Positions 20,847-32,369 of a stretch of 64,000 nucleotides of DNA are shown piece by piece (position 1 is the first letter of the stretch; each line of letters begins with the position of its first letter). The notes beneath the pieces are model-generated. The model saw only the letters and a list, made by a program, of their open reading frames with translations. It had not been told where the DNA came from and did no database searches. The position numbers and the translations under genes were made by a program. This stretch comes from Lota lota (lineage: Eukaryota; Chordata; Actinopteri; Gadiformes; Lotidae): positions 1,129,501-1,193,500 of the forward strand of contig JACYXH010000705.1 in NCBI GenBank assembly GCA_026745465.1. Direction: 5' to 3'.

Positions 20847-23754
20847 ATGCTGTCCTCTCTCCTGCTGGTCTGCCTGCTGCTCTGCTTGCTGTGGTTCGGG
20901 CTCCAGCCCCGCAGGCCCAAGGGCTTCCCCCCCGGCCCCATGGCCCTGCCCGTCCTGGGGAACCTGATGAACCTCAGCCTCTCCAACCCCATGAAGGACT
21001 TCCAGAGGGTGAGCTCCAACAACATGTTCACAACATTTTGTTAACATGCTAGAACATGTCCATAAGAATGCTGTCAGAACAGCATTTTTTGTTTATTTTT
21101 TAATGGTTAGTTTTCTTCTTATTCGTTTGCGTTAATTTGGGCTACGTAACCACTTCATGTTGTATAGCATGTATGTCTTGTTTGTGTGGTATTTGTGGAC
21201 TGAATGTATGGTATTTGTGCTGTAGGAAATGTACTATAAACTATATCCAGCAGTTAACAGCATGATGGCAACTTTAGGTTACAATAGTCACTGAGACAAC
21301 CTAACTCCTGATGATGATGACGATGATGAGTGCTTTCCTATGCAACCAGCAGGTTGAACTTTAGCTGGTGAGGGTGGAAATGTTTTTATAGCTCTGTGTT
21401 CTTGAACCTTGACCAGGAGAAAGATACACTATAGGTTTACCACCTAACCCTAATCCTAACCATCAGCTGTTACCACACAAAAAACCATGATGATAATCAC
21501 AGTCCTACAACAACCCACACAGCCATGGAAACGCTAATCCTACGCAGTGTAAATAAGCTTGGACCCTGGGAACAAGCAGGAGCCTCCGGTCTCTGCGGTC
21601 TTCTGCAGATGAGCCTCTTCTCTAATGGACCTGGCTTCACCCACTAGATAACGCTCCCTCACGCCTCCTGAACGAGGTCTTCACGTTGTAGGACCTAGAT
21701 GTGTAGGGCTAGGGGTCAGGGTTTCAGTGCTGTATTAGGGTTAGGTGCTACGATGGGGCTCACCCCCCACTGAACCTGGTTTGCTGCCCCCAGCTGGCGG
21801 AGCGCTATGGGTCCGTCTACAGCCTGTTTATCGGCCCCAACCCGGCCATCATCCTCAACGGGATCCAGACCATCAAGGAGGCCTTGGTGAACAAGGCCTC
21901 CGAGTACTCTGGACGGCCCCAGGACCTCCTGGTCAACACCATGACCCAGGGCAAAGGTAGGCCCACAGGGTCGAGGTTAGGGTTAGGAGGTTAGGGTTAG
22001 GAGGTTAGGGTTAGGAGGTTAGGGTTAGGAGGTTAGGGTTAGGAGGTTAGGGTTAGGAGGTTAGGGAGTTAGGGTTAGGAAGTTAGGTTTAGGAGGTTAG
22101 GGGGTTAGGAAGTTAGGGGGTTAGGATGTTAGGGTTAGGAGGTTAGGAAGTTTGGGGTTAGGAGGATAGGGTAAGGAGGTTAGGGTTAGGAGGTTAGGGT
22201 TAGGGTTAGGAGGGTCAGGGGTAAGGAGGTTGGGTGGTTAGGGTTAGGAGGTTAGGGGATTAGAGTAAGGAGGTTAGAGGATCAACACATAAATGGGCAA
22301 GTTTAAAAAGATGCATTTCAGGGATCTTTTGAAGGAGGGATGTGTTTAGGGCTGAGGGTGGACATGATAGGATCTGTGTATCTATGCTCTGTCTAACTGC
22401 AGTGAATTGAAGAGGGTTAAGATAGGACAACATGAGCTGAACCCCAGATGTCTAGGCTACTGGCCTGGTCAGTGTATGATGTGTACGTGTGTGTACCTAC
22501 TATGTGTGTAGGAGTGATTCTGGCGGACTACGGGGTGACGTGGAAGGAGCACCGACGCTTTGCGTTGATGACTCTGAGGAACTTCGGTCTGGGGAAGCAG
22601 TCCATGGAAGAGAGGATCCTGGCTGAGATCCAATTCCTGATGGAGCCACTGGATAAATGTGTCGGTAAGTCCTCTATTACAGGGTTCCCAACCTTTGACC
22701 TTAGGTGTACCACTAAGTTGTCATCAAGTCCTTTCCTGGACCACTTCATATTCAAACGGTAAAAAATAGATGACTACACATGCAGTGGCTGAGCAAAGAA
22801 TCCCGGCGTCCCCTTTATACACAAGTATTACTGCAAGAAGGCCATGGCCAGTGAGAGATGTTACACAAACCCCAGAGGGTTTGTTTAACATACATTAACA
22901 CAAAACTTCAATGGGAACCGTACAATGGAAAACATATGATGGAATACACAAGAAACCACTATTTTTGAAATTACAACAAGCCATCTATTTACTGAACAAA
23001 ATCAGACAGTGAATACAGAGACAGGTCATTAAGGAGCAGGTAGGGGTTAGGCAGTACAGAGACAGGTCATTAAGGAGCAGGTAGGGGTTAGACAGTACAG
23101 AGACAGGTCATTAAGGAGCAGGTAGGGGTTAGACAGTACAGAGACAGGTCATTAAGGAGCAGGTAGGGGTTAGACAGTACAGAGACAGGTCATTAAGGAG
23201 CAGGTAGGGGTTAGACAGTACAGAGACAGGTCATTAAGGAGCAGGTAGGGGTTAGACAGTACAGAGACAGGGCATTGAGGAGCAGGTAGGGGTTAGACAG
23301 TACAGAGACAGGTCATTAAGGACCAGGTAGGGGTTAGACAGTACAGAGACAGGTCATTAAGGAGCAGGTAGGGGTTAGACAGTACAGAGACAGGCCAATA
23401 AGGAAAGGGGTTAGCTATCTTGCTGGAGGCTAGGCTGTGGTCAGTGGAGTCAACACTAGCCACAAGATCATGTTATAATACTGTGAGGAAAAGTAACTAT
23501 GAATAATGATGCGTGTATTTTCCAGGTGGAACCATGAACCCCCAGTTGTTGTTCCATAACGGTGCTTCCAACATCATCTGTCAGGTTCTCTTCGGCAAGC
23601 GCTTCGACTACAACGACCCGTTCATAAAGGAGATCATTCACCTCTACACGGAAAACGCCAAGATAGCCAATGGACCCTGGGCGATGGTAATGTTCATAGA
23701 CCCACATACATAACAACACAAATGTCAATTTTTCCATTGACAGTCAAATATGTA

Positions 23755-23809
<55 letters not shown>

Positions 23810-26800
23810 CATTAAATATATGGACTTCAACCATTGGTTTACACACGACCGTTGTGAAGGTGTTACATCACTTTTTTATATTTTTGCCACCATAATTCGC
23901 AATCCATATTTGGCACATTGAGGGGGGGGGGGGGGGGGGGGGGCATGAATGGCCGCCTCGCACCAGTCTATGGCCAAAACATTGATAACTTTTTAATGAA
24001 AGATAACTGTCAGCAACATACTAAATAGGAAGGTGAACAAGCAACTGAGATCCCAATCTCGGATACCATCGGTAAATACCATCGTCTGACGATGATTTAC
24101 CTCTGGGGACAGCGGGTAATATCTCGGGGGTTCTGGTGTAGCCGGGTAAAGGCTAACGGATATCCGGTCAAAGACTTCCTCTTTCGTGCGCAAGTCATTG
24201 GTTTCTGTATTTGTTGTAGGTGTTTCAGGTTCAGATGACATTTCGGCTCATCTCTATTAACAGACATGTTAAAAAAGATGACGATGTTAAAATCGTCATC
24301 AGGCGATAACCTAGCTCCGAGGTTGTTGCTCTGCAAACGGACCGTTCACCTGCATGCAACCGAAGCCCGCACAAACTTGATTGGTCAATGCTACTGGGGG
24401 ACTACAAACGGAAACAAGAACTCTTCAGATACCAAAATCCTGTCCCGTTGCCGACAGATTCTGTATTCACATGCAGATATCTGTTCATAGACATTACTGA
24501 GATCCTAACTGAACAAAGGATCTACAATACTGCCCCCTTGTACTCGTCAGCGCGACGTTGAAGTATAAATCCAGGCACTTCTGTGTCGTGTCAATGCCCC
24601 GACGTGGATCTTCGCAGACGTGATGTACTGTAAACCCTGCTTTACAATTGTTTCCTGGTCTTTCTGCCACCACCTACAGCAAACACCCTAAAGGCCATTA
24701 GAGGAACTACATGCTAGTCTCTATTGTTAACGGCTACATGCTAGTCTCTACCGTGAACCACCTAAAGGCCGTTAGAGGAACTACATGCTAGTCTCTACCG
24801 TGAACCACCTAAAGGCCGTTAGAGGAACTACATGCTAGTCTCTATTGTTAACGGCTACATGCTAGTCTCTACCGTGAACCACCTAAAGGCCGTTAGAGGA
24901 ACTACATGCTAGTCTCTACCGTGAACCACCTAAAGGCCGTTAGAGGAACTACATGCTAGTCGCTGTAGTATTGTGTGTTACATAGTCGTGTGTATTCTAT
25001 AGTCGTGTGTTATATAGTTATGTGTGTATTGTATGGTAATGCGTATGTGTGTTATATAGTTATTGTGTGTGTTTTTGTGTATATTCCTGCAGCTATACGA
25101 CACCATCCCTATGATTCGTAAGCTACCGCTGCCTTTCACAAAGTGTTTCAAGAACGTTACAGTAATTAACCTCCTTTCCTTCATATACTCATTCATATTC
25201 ATAATACACACATTGATATACACATTCATGCACACATTCATTAACACATTCATATTCATAATACACACATTGATATACACATGCATGCACACATTCATTA
25301 ACACATTCATATTCATAATACACACATTGATATACACATTCATGCACACATTCATTAACACATTCATATTCATAATACACACATTGATATACACATTCAT
25401 GCACACATTCATTAACACATTCATATTCATAATACACACATTGATATACACATTCATGCACACATTCATTAACACATTCATATTCATAATACACACATTG
25501 ATATACACATGCATGCACACATTCATTAACACATTCATATTCATAATACACACATTGATATACACATGCATGCACACATTCATTAACACATTCATATTCA
25601 TAATACACACATTGATATACACATGCATGCACACATCCATTAACACATTCATATTCATAATACACACATTGATATACACATTCATGCACACATTCATTAA
25701 CACATTCATATTCATAATACACACATTGATATACACATTCATGCACACATTCATTAACACATTCATATTCATAATACACACATTGATATACACATTCATG
25801 CACACATTCATTAACACATTCATATTCATAATACACACATTGATATACACATTCATGCACACATTCATTAACACATTCATATTCATAATACACACATTGA
25901 TATACACATTCATGCACACATTCATTAACACATTCATATTCATAATACACACATTGATATACACATTCATGCACACATTCATTAACACATTCATATTCAT
26001 AATACACACATTGATATACACATTCATGCACACATTCATTAACACATTCATATTCATAATACACACATTGATATACACATTCATGCACACATTCATTAAC
26101 ACATTCATATTCATAATACACACATTGATATACACATGCATGCACACATTCATTAACACATTCATATTCATAATACACACATTGATATACACATGCATGC
26201 ACACATTCATTAACACATTCATATTCATAATACACACATTGATATACACATTCATGCACACATTCATTAACACATTCATATACAAATCATCGGAATTCAT
26301 AACAATATCATAATGGCATATTGTCAAGTCCATTACAAGTACATTTATAATGAATAACCTTGGCGCTTTTAATTCACTTTATTTACTTTATATTTTTAGC
26401 GTTGTCAGGAACTTGGGAATACTCTGTTGAAGGAACATTTAGACAGCCATCGCCTGGGGCAACCACGAGACTTCCTGGACTGTTACCTGGATGAGCTGGA
26501 CAAGGTACCTAACCCTAACCATACAGAGTACTGACATAGCATAGCATGGTACCATAGCACGCTAACATAGCACATTACCATAGATGTGGGTGTGGTAGGA
26601 ACAGGTGTAATGTAGTTGTGGTAGAAACAGGTGTAGTTGTGGGTTTGGTAGGAACAGGTGTAGATGTGGGTGTGGTAGGAACAGGTGTAGTTGTGGGTGT
26701 GGTAGAAACAGGTGTAGTTGTGGGTGTGGTAGGAACAGGTGTAGAGGATGGTGTGGTAGGAACAGGTGTAGTTGTGGGTGTGGTAGAAACAGGTGTAGTT

Positions 26801-29060
26801 GTGGGTGTGGTAGGAACAGGTGTAGATGTGGGTGTGGTAGGAACAGGTGTAGTTGTGGGTGTGGTAGGAACAGGTGTAGTTGTGGGTGTGGTAGGAACAA
26901 GTGTAGATGTGGGTGTGGTAGGAACAGGTGTAATGTGGGTGTGGTAGGAACAGGTGTAATGTGGGTGTGATAGACATGGAAACATGAGAGTGAAAGACGA
27001 CTCAATTAGCAAGACTAAAAATGAGTCTTTACCTTTTCACAGCGAGGCGATGATGGCTCAACCTTCGCGTTGGATCAACTGATGATGTTCTCCCTGGATC
27101 TTCACTTTGCTGGAACCGACACCACCTCCAACACTCTGCTCACGGGCATCCTCTACCTGATGACCCATCCCCATGTACAAGGTCTCCTGCTTCCTCCAGA
27201 ACCCTCCTGATCTGCCCAACCTAATGCCTCCCAAGCCCAGCACGGCATACACACGCTGCGCTGTGTTCCTACATCACTAACATCAGACTCTGTGATGCTC
27301 CTACAACATGGCTTCTGTTTGCTGTTTCCTCAGAGCGTTGTCAACAAGAGATCGACCGGGAGCTGAAGGGGAAGGAGCAGGCCAGTTTCGATGACAGAAA
27401 TCTCATGCCCTACATGCAGGTGCAGTATTAGAGCACTAGTAGGGTATTAGTAGCCCTATTTCAGCGATCACAGAACTCACAGCTGAGGACAGATCAGATC
27501 AAGAAATAACAACAAAACGCAAGCAATCACTCGCTTGTCTAATTCAATTAAACAACATAATCTGAGGACATATTGTCTAATTAAATACAACAACAAAATC
27601 TGAGGACATATTGTCTAATTTAATACAACAACATAATCTGAGGACATATTGTCTAATTTAATACAACAACATAATCTGAGGACATATTGTCTACCTGAAA
27701 TGTTTGTGTTTCCAGGCTGTGATCCATGAGATCCAGAGGGTAGCCAACACTGTACCTCTCAGTGTCTTCCACTGCACCACCAAAGACACCCAGCTGTTGG
27801 GGTACTCCATACCAAAGGTACCCTTAACATTAACCCTAAGGTACCCCTTACCCAACACCTAACCCTAGCTGAGGTACCACCTAACCCAACCCCTAACCCT
27901 AGCTGAGGTACCAACTAACCTGACTCTCTGTTCTCCAGGGAACCATAATGGTCCTCCTAACCTGACTCTCCGTTCTCCAGGGAACCATGGTCATCCCTAA
28001 CCTGACTCTCTGTTCTCCAGGGAACCATGGTCCTCCCTAACCTGACTCTCTGTTCTCCAGGGAACCATGGTCCTCCCTAACCTGACTCTCTGTTCTCCAG
28101 GGAACCATGGTCATCCCTAACCTGACGTCCGTGCTGAATGAGAAAGGCCAGTGGAAGTTCCCTGCAGAGTTTAACCCTGATAACTTCCTCAATGAGCAGG
28201 GGGACTTTGAGAAGCCAGAGGCATTCATGCCCTTCTCCATAGGTAGGTCGTCAAGAGCCACCAGCATTCCCACACAAAGCCTACTGACCTACTGGTCTGG
28301 CTGGAACATTACCTACACATAGCTTACTGACCTACTGGTCTGGCTGGAACATTACCTACACATAGCCTACTGACCTACTGGTCTGGCTGGAACATTACCT
28401 ACACACAACCTACTGACCTACTGGTCCGGCTGGAACATTACCTACACACAACCTACTGACCTACTGGTCCGGCTGGAACATTACCTACACACAACCTACT
28501 GACCTACTGGTCCGGCTGGAACATTACCTACACACAACCTACTGACCTACTGGTCTGGCTGGAACATTACCTACACACAACCTACTGACCTACTGGTCCG
28601 GCTGGAACATTACTTACACACAACCTACTGACCTACTGGTCCGGCTGGAACATTACTTACACACAACCTACTGACCTACTGGTCCGGCTGGAACATTACC
28701 TACACACAGCCTTCTGCATTATAGCAAGGCACTTCAGACTCTATACAGTGTTGACTATGATTAGTATTTGTATTACAACAAGGTGAACAGTAGTAGTAAT
28801 AGTAATGAGTATTAGTCCCTAAAGAGTCTATAAAGACCCGTTGTTGTGCAGGTCCCAGGATGTGTCTGGGGGAGGGCCTGGCCCGCATGGAGCTCTTCCT
28901 GATCCTCGTTACGCTGCTCCGAAGGTACAAGTTCACCTGGCCAGAGGACGCTGGGGAACCAGACTACACTCCCGTGTTCGGAGTGACCCTGACCCCAAAA
29001 CCCTACCGCATGCACATCCAGCTGAGGAACCAGACTACACTCCTGTGTTCTGCAACCTAA
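20847..29060 (+). CDS. Cytochrome P450, family 2 (CYP2J/2N/2P/2V-like), complete, 11 exons
   Basis: A microsomal haem mono-oxygenase. Exons: 20847-21008, 21794-21956, 22512-22664, 23526-23686, 25093-25161, 26400-26504, 27043-27181, 27334-27419, 27716-27817, 28101-28242, 28852-29060; 496 codons plus TAA. The start has a strong Kozak context (gccaccATG). Residues 1-20 are a hydrophobic membrane anchor ([19 protein letters not shown]), followed by the Pro-rich hinge [10 protein letters not shown]. The I-helix has [11 protein letters not shown], the K-helix is AVIHEIQRV (ExxR), and the haem loop is [11 protein letters not shown] with the Cys ligand. CYP2 genes normally have nine exons; here canonical exon 5 (174 nt) and exon 7 (188 nt) are each split by an extra phase-0 intron. 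The C-terminus [13 protein letters not shown] runs into a repeat. Family is certain, subfamily not resolved. Confidence 0.95.
21957..22280. repeat. ggttaggaggttaggg array, CYP2 intron 2
   Basis: Begins 20 bases after the donor CAAAG|gtaggc and repeats a 13-15-bp ggttagggttagga unit to about 22275. 21009-21793 (intron 1) is essentially unique sequence. Confidence 0.85.
22665..23525. repeat. 41-bp minisatellite in CYP2 intron 3
   Basis: About ten copies of acagtacagagacaggtcat taaggagcaggtaggggttag at 23010-23410 with very few differences. 22680-23000 and 23410-23525 are unique. Confidence 0.9.
23687..25092. other. CYP2 intron 4: (TA)n, poly-G, unassigned segment, 24680-24960 array
   Basis: (TA)n at 23758-23806; a G tract of about 20 at 23924-23943. 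23944-24660 is unique. On the minus strand it contains a 48-codon stretch starting at 24241 ([20 protein letters not shown]...) followed by a possible donor (CCAGAG|gtaaat), but I recognise no family. 24680-24960 repeats cacctaaaggccgttagagg aactacatgctagtctcta several times. Confidence 0.5.
25180..26283. repeat. 57-bp minisatellite filling the extra CYP2 intron
   Basis: About nineteen copies of a 57-bp unit (attcatattcataatacaca .. ttaacac). Because 57 is a multiple of three and the unit lacks stops, long open frames exist on both strands (over 400 codons); these are repeat artefacts. The array accounts for almost all of the 1,238-bp intron between 25161 and 26400. Confidence 0.95.
26575..26970. 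repeat. 27-bp gtgtggtaggaacaggtgtagttgtgg array, CYP2 intron
   Basis: About fourteen copies of a 27-bp unit in the intron after exon 26400-26504, alternating gttgtgg and gatgtgg variants. Open in several frames because 27 is a multiple of three; not a gene. Confidence 0.9.
27420..27715. repeat. Second extra CYP2 intron with 37-bp repeat
   Basis: This intron splits the canonical 188-nt exon between ...PYMQ and AVIHEI. 27555-27690 holds about three and a half copies of a 37-bp unit aatctgaggacatattgtct aatttaatacaacaaca. Confidence 0.85.
27818..28115. repeat. 40-bp acceptor-copy minisatellite before CYP2 exon 28101-28242
   Basis: Five copies of an approximately 40-bp unit: ctctctgttctccag followed by ggaaccatggtcctccctaa. 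Only the last copy (AG at 28099-28100) continues into coding sequence. Each upstream copy carries a complete polypyrimidine tract, AG and the first 12-20 bases of the exon. Confidence 0.93.
28255..28712. repeat. 43-bp array, CYP2 intron before haem-loop exon
   Basis: About ten copies of tactgacctactggtccggct ggaacattacctacacacaacc. The first copy starts within a few tens of bases of the donor CATAG|gtaggt. Confidence 0.92.
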
Positions 29061-29320
29061 ATAGCTCTAACACTACATCCAGCTGAGGAACCAGCTGAGG
29101 AACCAGCAGAACACAGAGCTCTAACACTACATCCAGCTGAGGAACCAGCTGAGGAACCAGCTGAGGAACCAGCAGAACACAGAGCTCTAACACTACATCC
29201 AGCTGAGGAACCAGCTGAGGAACCAGCAGAACACAGAGCTCTAACACTACATCCAGCTGAGGAAACAGCTGAGGAACCAGCTGAGGAACCAGCAGAACAC
29301 AGAGCTCAATCCTTCCTACC
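29022..29320. repeat. ccagctgaggaaccag minisatellite spanning the CYP2 stop codon
   Basis: Copies of a unit built on catccagctgaggaaccag agca.. begin inside the coding sequence (CACATCCAGCTGAGGAACCAG encodes HIQLRNQ) and continue through the 3' region as 44-60-bp units with acagagctctaacacta. Confidence 0.85.
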
Positions 29321-30000
29321 AGTGTGCTGGAACATTAAAGAACAAGCTACTGACCTCCTGGTTCACTTAACATTACCTACACAAAACCCAGACCTACTCC
29401 TGGAACACCTAAAACATACTACTGGTCCAGCTGAACATACACAACCTACTGACAGAGGCTGGAACACTAGGAACCACCCTAGCTGACCTACTGGTCGGCT
29501 GGAACATTACAACACACAACCTACTGACCTACTGGTCCGGCTGGAACACATACTGACAGACCACTCCAATCCTTACTGTGGAACTTACTAGCACACTTCA
29601 ACCTCTCCTGGCTTCATCTTAAACATTCACATATGACCAAACCAAATGTATCAGTGCTCAGTATTTATAAATGGTGAGTCCAATAAATTCTCCCAGATGT
29701 GTTGGGGGGGGAGTGGCTGCATGATGTTGATCCTCAAACAATACAAGAACATGACCTCCGTTTCGCTGCTCATCCCTATAACCAGCTGAGGAATACAATT
29801 GTTATGCAATCCTATAGCTCTAAAACATTCTACAATGATTGTTGCTGAGGAACTCTTTAGGAACCAGCTAACTACACTACATCAGCTTCTTCCAGCTGAG
29901 GAACCAGTGAGGATGAAGCAAGTTATAGTGATCAAACGCTTAAACAATTGACAGAACACAGAGCTCAATTTGTATGTAAAGTATTTTCTGGCTCTTTTAC
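29321..30000. repeat. Scrambled, decayed mosaic of CYP2 intron and 3' repeats
   Basis: Between 29333 and 29960 the sequence consists of indel-ridden pieces of the 43-bp intron repeat (cctactggtcggctggaacatta) and of the ccagctgaggaaccag repeat, interleaved with unique sequence. It looks like either rapid decay or an unpolished assembly patch. 30000-30440 is unique with no gene seen. Confidence 0.6.
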
Positions 30001-30444
30001 CATCATTTCGCCTGTGCTTTGTAAAAAACAATGTAGCCTGGACTTGCGTTAGTTAGCATTTAGTGGTTGCTGATCTTTGAGGTGGCAGCTGCGTTTGTCG
30101 TCTCTCGCTAATGTTGATATATCCTGATTTACATGCCGTCGGTTTCTTGATTTACATACTGTATATATTGATTTACATGCTGTCTTTATATTGATTTTCT
30201 GCTTCTTGTCTAGCTACTACAACCCCAACTTTAAATACACATGATTGTCATACTTAAAAAAACAGAAGGTAAATTTAATTATGTATTATTTATAGTAAGA
30301 ACATTTATGTTCAATACTGGCGACGTAGCATGTGATATATAGACAGGTCTAGCTAATGTATGCCGAACCTTGATTTACATACTGATTACATGCTATTTTT
30401 ATATTGAGACTGAAACTGAAGCCATACTTACCCTACAGATACTA

Positions 30445-30800
30445 ACAATGAGTTACTTACCCTTACCAGACCCTACGAACCCTGAGCCTACTTACCCTAC
30501 CAGACCTACTAACCCTGAGCCTACTTACCCTACCAGACCTACTAACCCTGAGCCTACTTACCCTACCAGACCTACTAACCCTGAGCCTACTTACCCTACC
30601 AGACCTACTAACCCTGAGCCAACTTACCCTACCAGACCTACTAACCCTATTAGACCTACTAACCCTACTAGACCTGCTAACCCTACCAGACCTACTAACC
30701 ATGAGCCTACTAACCCGACTGGACCTGCTAACCCTATTAGACCTACTAACCCTACTAGACCTGCTAACCCTGAGAAGACGAACCCTAGCTAACCTACTAA
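30445..30800. repeat. 33-bp cctactaaccctgagcctac array
   Basis: About ten copies of a 33-bp unit. It is open in one frame (repeat of PTRPTNPEPTY), but the frame has no independent support and I do not treat it as a gene. Confidence 0.85.
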
Positions 30801-30854
30801 CCCTAGTATAGACTATACACGACCCTGACCTGCGTAACTGTGTTTACCACAACT

Positions 30855-32369
30855 CTATAGACTCAATGTCAGAAGAACCCAACAAAACACAGAAGGCTCT
30901 TTCTGACCTTGGGTCCAGGTATAATGAAGGGATCGACTGGAGCTAGCAAGAGTTCCTCTCAAGGGAGCGGTCTGAACCAGAGCGCCTGGGGAGCTCTGGT
31001 CCCTCTGAGGGCCTCCACTGGCACAGTGCCTGGTCACACGCCAGCGAGCACAGATCATCACCAGGCGTCCAGGGAGGCCTGCTGTCCACTGCTGGGTAGT
31101 GGCCCGGCACGCTCCACGGTGGAGGCTGTCAGGGGCCTGCATCCAGCAACCAGCCAGGGAGGAAGTCGTCCGAGGGGCCGTTCCGCACCACGCATGGCGT
31201 AGCTCTGCTGGGATCAGCGTGGCCTGACGTCCCACCGGGGACCACTCCCCCCCGCCGGAGCAGTACTCGTAGATCTCCGTGGTCTCCATCGGCTTCCACA
31301 GACACACGAACACCCGGCCCAGGGTCTTGGCGCAGGCCGCCCCCGCCGCTGGTCTCGGCAGAGGAGCGGCGAACGTCCATTTTCCGGTTCCCACGTGGAA
31401 CGTTTCTACGGACGACATGGCGGTGTTCTGGCTCTCTCCGCCGATGGCGACGAGGCGGCCGTCCAGACCGATCAGGGGGAAGTTATACCTGAGCTGTGTG
31501 GGACTGGCGATGGGGCTCCACACATCGTCCTCAACGCTGTAGCAGAAGCACGCATCCATGGGCTGCTTTTGGATCCCCTGCACCCCTCCCACAACGTACA
31601 GCTTGTTGTCTAAAACGGCCACCCCGGCCATGGAGGTGCTGGCTCGGAGCGGCAGGTCGGTCAGCACCTTCCAGACGTCCTCCCCCTCGTCCAGGTAGCA
31701 GAGGGTTCTGGAGGCCGCGTGGCCGCGCTCTCCAGCACCGCAGGGGGCGTGGGTGCCCACCGCCGCCAGGACGCTGGGGGACAGGGACTGCACCTGGGAG
31801 ACCAGCCCCGGTGGGAGGGTCTCTCTGAGCTCCGCCTCCAGCTCCTGGTACATGTCTCTGATGAAGAGTGCGGCGGCGTCGGAGAGGTCCGCCAGGCCGT
31901 AGGCGTCGGCGCTGTGGAACATGAGCAGGCAGTTGTGGGAGTCCAGCAGGTCCGTGAGGTGTTGGGTCAGAGAGGAAGCCTGGAGGAAAGCTGCGCATTC
32001 GATGGACTCCTGGATGTGTTCTGGGTCCAGGCTATGGGGTCTCTCGCCTCGGAACACCCGCAGGGCCAGCTGGAAGCTGCGAGCGCACAGGTTCCTGAGG
32101 TGGACTTGGTTTTGTCTGCTCTCTCTCATCCCAGAGCGGAACAGGGCTTGGAAATAGCCACAGTGGTGAACCAGAAGGCTCTTCTCTGCTGAGAAACGAG
32201 TGTCTCCCACCACCACTGTCACCCACTCGCCACTCTCCTCCATCTGCCCACAGCTGCTCCACTCCTGGTCTCCGGCGCCCCACACAGCCATCGCCGTGCC
32301 CTGTACCGTGTAGTGAAACCCGAACAATGAGTTCAGCGGAGGGTGTCTATGTCCTGGGGGAAGGGGCAT
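30855..32369 (-). CDS. kbtbd13: Kelch repeat and BTB domain protein 13 (3' third eroded)
   Basis: KBTBD13 is a muscle Cul3-ubiquitin-ligase adaptor, encoded by a single coding exon. The open frame is 504 codons; the likely start is the internal ATG at 32243 (MEESGEWVTVVVGDTRFSAE), since family members begin there. BTB: SLLVHHCGYFQALFRSGMRE. Linker: ESIECAAFLQASSL and SDAAALFIRDMYQELEAEL. Kelch: SRTLCYLDEGEDVWKVLTDL, NKLYVVGGVQG, MSSVETF, GRVFVCLWKPMETTEIYEY. These match KBTBD13 closely. Beyond about 31200 the frame leaves the family: VVRNGPSDDF, diagnostic of kelch 4-5, is encoded in another minus frame at about 31165-31195, while TTQQWTAGLPGRL and SSPGALVQTAPLRG return in the main frame. So the last 100 or so residues contain several small deletions. 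It is either a real recent loss or assembly error. Confidence 0.85.
   Translation of the reverse strand: MPLPPGHRHPPLNSLFGFHYTVQGTAMAVWGAGDQEWSSCGQMEESGEWVTVVVGDTRFSAEKSLLVHHCGYFQALFRSGMRESRQNQVHLRNLCARSFQLALRVFRGERPHSLDPEHIQESIECAAFLQASSLTQHLTDLLDSHNCLLMFHSADAYGLADLSDAAALFIRDMYQELEAELRETLPPGLVSQVQSLSPSVLAAVGTHAPCGAGERGHAASRTLCYLDEGEDVWKVLTDLPLRASTSMAGVAVLDNKLYVVGGVQGIQKQPMDACFCYSVEDDVWSPIASPTQLRYNFPLIGLDGRLVAIGGESQNTAMSSVETFHVGTGKWTFAAPLPRPAAGAACAKTLGRVFVCLWKPMETTEIYEYCSGGGEWSPVGRQATLIPAELRHAWCGTAPRTTSSLAGCWMQAPDSLHRGACRATTQQWTAGLPGRLVMICARWRVTRHCASGGPQRDQSSPGALVQTAPLRGTLASSSRSLHYTWTQGQKEPSVFCWVLLTLSL

Noticed and set aside
23993-24336. Minus-strand frame starting [20 protein letters not shown] within CYP2 intron 4
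   Set aside because: Composition looks protein-like and a donor-like site follows, but no family is recognised and no second exon was found. Left as unassigned.
24978-26333. Open frames of more than 400 codons on both strands (repeat [19 protein letters not shown] and [17 protein letters not shown])
   Set aside because: They are translations of a stop-free 57-bp tandem repeat inside a CYP2 intron; both strands being open and the perfect period show they are artefacts.
30370-30792. 140-codon Pro/Thr-rich open frame (PTRPTNPEPTY repeats)
   Set aside because: A 33-bp tandem repeat with no promoter, splice or family support; length is explained by 33 being a multiple of three.
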